Source of the DNA: QAMX01 sp964515055
Lineage (GTDB): Bacteria > Bacillota > Clostridia > Oscillospirales > QAMX01
Reading direction: 5' to 3'
Assembly: GCA_964515055.1 (NCBI GenBank)
Contig: CAZEUG010000041.1
Location: forward strand, 1-8,610
DNA length: 8,610 bases
Positions within the stretch are counted from its first letter, which is position 1; the number at the start of each line of letters is the position of its first letter. Made by a program: the position numbers and the translations under genes. Below are positions 7,203-8,610 of this stretch, in pieces. The notes beneath the pieces are model-generated. The model worked only from the letters and a program-made list of their open reading frames with translations. It made no database searches and was not told the origin of the DNA.

Positions 7203-8258
7203 TCAGTAAATGATCTGATCATCATCCTTCAGGCCTGAAATAATTTCGATGTTGTAAGCGCTGGAAATCCCGGTCTGCACGTCGCGTTCCCGGCGATATC
7301 CGTCCTCAAGCACGTAGACATAGGTGCGTGTACCGGAGGTTTTCAGGGCGCTTTTGGCGATCACCAGTGCATTTTCACTGCGTTCAATCAGGTACGAAAG
7401 CGTCACCTGTGTGCCGATTTCCGTTCCTTCCGGCAGAGTGCCGTCCAGCTCCAGCAAAACCGAATATCGATCGGCACTCAGTGCAGTTTCCGGCAGATTG
7501 TCCGGCGTCTGAATTACGGTTCCCTGATACGTCTCGGATTCGCTGCCACGCGTCAGGGTGATTTCGCATTCGGCATACAGCGGCAGCTTGGCATAGTCAA
7601 TGCCGGAGTAGCGGACACAGAGCTGATCAAGAGAAGAAATGGTGAACAGGGTGTCCTTGGCCTGAATCTTTTCACCCTCTGCAACGTCTGCACGGTATGT
7701 AATCTGACCGGACATCGGTGCGTACAGCTGTGTATTTTCAAATTGCTCCCGGAGCTTTGCCAGATCGCGGCGAACAATGTAAATAGAGAGTTCTGCGCTT
7801 TTCCATTCAATTTCGCTGATTTCGCCGTTTCTGTAGCGTCTTGCGGACTGGGCGTATTCCATTTCCGAAATTTCCGCACGCATTTCCGCTTCGGTCAATT
7901 TCTCGCCGATATCCGGCGATTCGAGTGCGCAGAGCAGATCGCCTTCTTCGACATAGTCCCCATAATTCACATACAGCTTGGCAATCGCGCCGGAGCTATT
8001 TTCAAACGCAACCTGCTTGCTATGCATCGGAACAATTTCCGCACGCCCTTCGACGCGGTTTTCAATCGTCATGCGTTCCGGTGTACGTGTCAGATATTCC
8101 ACCTGTTTGACTTCGAGCAGCGGTACGGAAATCGGTTCCTCTTCTTCCGGGAACAATGCGCATCCGCCGAGCAGCAGAACCTGTGCCACAGCGCAGAGCA
8201 CCAGAAGGCTGCAAATGCCGGTTTTTTCGAGAATCAAATGTTTCATATGGTTTTTCAT
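7203..8258 (-). CDS. Lipoprotein membrane-fusion adaptor (HlyD/MacA-like)
   Basis: A 351-residue adaptor for the ABC permease encoded 37 nt downstream. The N-terminus is a lipoprotein signal: Lys/His-containing start, hydrophobic stretch (about 13-30) and lipobox LGGC, with Cys33 as the likely lipidated residue and an acidic EEEE just after. A first lipoyl-like half includes GAIAKLYVNYGDYVEEGD (90-107). An alpha-helical hairpin (about 116-175) follows, then a second lipoyl half with LYAPMSGQITYRADVAEG (178-195), a beta-barrel region (about 206-300) and a short membrane-proximal C-terminal part. The start at 8258 has GGAGG (complement of 8266-8270) 7 nt upstream; in-frame codons further upstream lack such a site, and ATG 8246 is a possible internal start. 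As first gene of the operon it lies behind the promoter at 8432-8460. Gram-positive adaptors of this kind lack an outer-membrane channel, so it probably stays membrane-anchored on the outer face. Confidence 0.92.
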   Translation of the reverse strand: MKNHMKHLILEKTGICSLLVLCAVAQVLLLGGCALFPEEEEPISVPLLEVKQVEYLTRTPERMTIENRVEGRAEIVPMHSKQVAFENSSGAIAKLYVNYGDYVEEGDLLCALESPDIGEKLTEAEMRAEISEMEYAQSARRYRNGEISEIEWKSAELSIYIVRRDLAKLREQFENTQLYAPMSGQITYRADVAEGEKIQAKDTLFTISSLDQLCVRYSGIDYAKLPLYAECEITLTRGSESETYQGTVIQTPDNLPETALSADRYSVLLELDGTLPEGTEIGTQVTLSYLIERSENALVIAKSALKTSGTRTYVYVLEDGYRRERDVQTGISSAYNIEIISGLKDDDQIIY

Positions 8259-8425
8259 ATGAATTCCTCCTTTTTTCTCTGGAAATCGAATTATCTGTGT
8301 GATCAGGGTGACTTGACTTATGGAAACCAGGTGGGGTACTTTCATGCACCGCAAAAGTATTTTTTATTTTGGGAGAGGGTTAGACCGGGCAATAAAAGAT
8401 TTTTTGCCGTGCAGCGCATTGCTTT
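8259..8425 (-). other. Long 5' leader of the ABC operon, with possible RNA structure
   Basis: If transcription starts about 7 nt past the -10 box, the mRNA has a leader of about 165 nt before the adaptor ATG. In the RNA, UGCACGGCAAAA (8413-8402) can pair with UUUUGCGGUGCA (8356-8345) with a single G-G mismatch, enclosing 45 nt. The 3' part of the first arm can pair instead with UUGCC just downstream (8392-8388), giving a competing small hairpin. An open frame of 25 codons (8419-8342) starts only a few bases after the predicted start and has no ribosome binding site, so I do not call it a gene. The ribosome binding site of the adaptor (8266-8270) lies outside the stem. I recognise no known riboswitch class. 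Confidence 0.4.
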
Positions 8426-8431
8426 GGCTAT

Positions 8432-8460
8432 ATTATACAAATTCACTCATCGCTTGTCAA
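8432..8460 (-). promoter_or_regulatory. Consensus sigma-A promoter of the ABC operon
   Basis: On the - strand the sequence reads TTGACA (8460-8455), exactly 17 bp, then TATAAT (8437-8432). Both hexamers and the spacer match the housekeeping consensus perfectly. The predicted start is near 8425. It points into the adaptor gene and is the only strong promoter seen ahead of the four-gene operon. With such a strong core, control is likely to be by repression or at the RNA level. Confidence 0.9.
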
Positions 8461-8463
8461 GTA

Positions 8464-8503
8464 CCAATTTGCCAAATACACGGTATTTGTAAAAGAAAAT
8501 TGG
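8464..8503. promoter_or_regulatory. Nested inverted repeats, candidate operator
   Basis: CAAATAC (8473-8479) and GTATTTG (8483-8489) form a perfect 7-bp dyad around ACG. An outer pair, CCAATTT (8464-8470) and AAATTGG (8497-8503), encloses it. The inner dyad begins 13 bp upstream of the -35 of the ABC promoter and overlaps the -35 of the possible + strand promoter. The size and symmetry fit the site of a dimeric helix-turn-helix regulator acting on one or both promoters. No regulator gene is in the window, so its identity is open. Confidence 0.5.
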
Positions 8504-8516
8504 GGAATGCTATGAT
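8487..8516 (+). promoter_or_regulatory. Possible divergent promoter
   Basis: TTGTAA (8487-8492), an 18-bp spacer and TATGAT (8511-8516) resemble a sigma-A promoter, and the -10 is preceded by TGC, an extended -10. Transcription would start near 8523 and run into the hairpin at 8573-8610. A seven-codon frame, MQAIFPF, begins at 8531 behind a weak GGTTGG. The product could be a short RNA, or an attenuated leader of a gene beyond the right edge. Confidence 0.35.
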
Positions 8517-8572
8517 TTCGGTTGGATTTTATGCAGGCAATTTTTCCGTTTTGACCGCATTGGACACAGAAA

Positions 8573-8610
8573 AAAAATCTCCGGATGGTTGCAACCATCC
8601 GGAGATTTTT
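8573..8610. terminator. Perfect-palindrome hairpin terminator
   Basis: Positions 8573-8610 are a perfect palindrome centred between 8591 and 8592. It gives a stem with AATCTCCGGATGG paired to CCATCCGGAGATT, a TTGCAA loop and flanking A and T runs. On the - strand eight T follow the stem, making a good terminator for a gene entering from the right. On the + strand at least five T are seen before the window ends, so it may also stop a divergent transcript. Confidence 0.85.

Noticed and set aside
8342..8419. 25-codon upstream frame in the ABC operon leader
   Set aside because: It begins about 6 nt from the predicted transcript start, has no Shine-Dalgarno site and no recognisable peptide pattern, so it was not annotated as a gene.
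1..8610. CRISPR arrays, insertion sequences, integrase or attachment-site duplications
   Set aside because: No regularly spaced repeats, transposase motifs or terminal inverted repeats were seen. The tRNA at the left edge could in principle be an integration site, but no copy of its 3' end was found elsewhere in the window.

Overview
The window looks like chromosomal DNA of a Gram-positive, clostridial-type (Firmicutes) bacterium, possibly a gut Ruminococcaceae/Oscillospiraceae member. This is inferred from strong AGGAGG-type ribosome binding sites, a lipoprotein adaptor instead of a periplasmic one, a consensus TTGACA/TATAAT promoter, U-tract hairpin terminators and balanced base composition. 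The genus cannot be named from the sequence alone.

Left block, + strand (1-2700). The 3' part of a tRNA-Gln(CUG) runs in from the left edge and is followed at once by a strong terminator. Next is a cytoplasmic GH20-type beta-N-acetylhexosaminidase-like protein (166-1572), then after 62 nt a D-2-hydroxyacid dehydrogenase of the glycerate dehydrogenase/hydroxypyruvate reductase type (1635-2606). The two genes are probably co-transcribed. A 14-bp hairpin at 2662-2700 lies between this block and the convergent operon and probably terminates both.

Right block, - strand (8460 down to 2724). This is a four-gene ABC transporter operon of the MacB/FtsX (type VII ABC) class. In order of transcription it encodes a lipoprotein membrane-fusion (HlyD/MacA-like) adaptor (8258-7203), a 954-residue permease with two FtsX modules (7165-4301), a LolD/MacB-type ATPase (4284-3595), and a second, longer LolD/MacB-type ATPase (3608-2724) whose start overlaps the end of the first. 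The second ATPase ends in about 44 residues that read like an AbrB/MazE/SpoVT swapped-hairpin domain. My model is one pseudo-dimeric permease driven by a heterodimer of two different ATPases, with the adaptor extending the machine outward. The substrate is unknown.

Control region (8259-8610). The operon has a perfect-consensus sigma-A promoter (TTGACA, 17 bp, TATAAT) and a leader of about 165 nt. The leader can form a long 12-position stem and a competing short one. Directly upstream of the -35 is a perfect dyad (CAAATAC-ACG-GTATTTG) nested in a second inverted repeat. The dyad overlaps the -35 of a plausible divergent + strand promoter. A perfect-palindrome terminator closes the window. The unusual ATPase tail and this divergent control region are the parts most worth follow-up.
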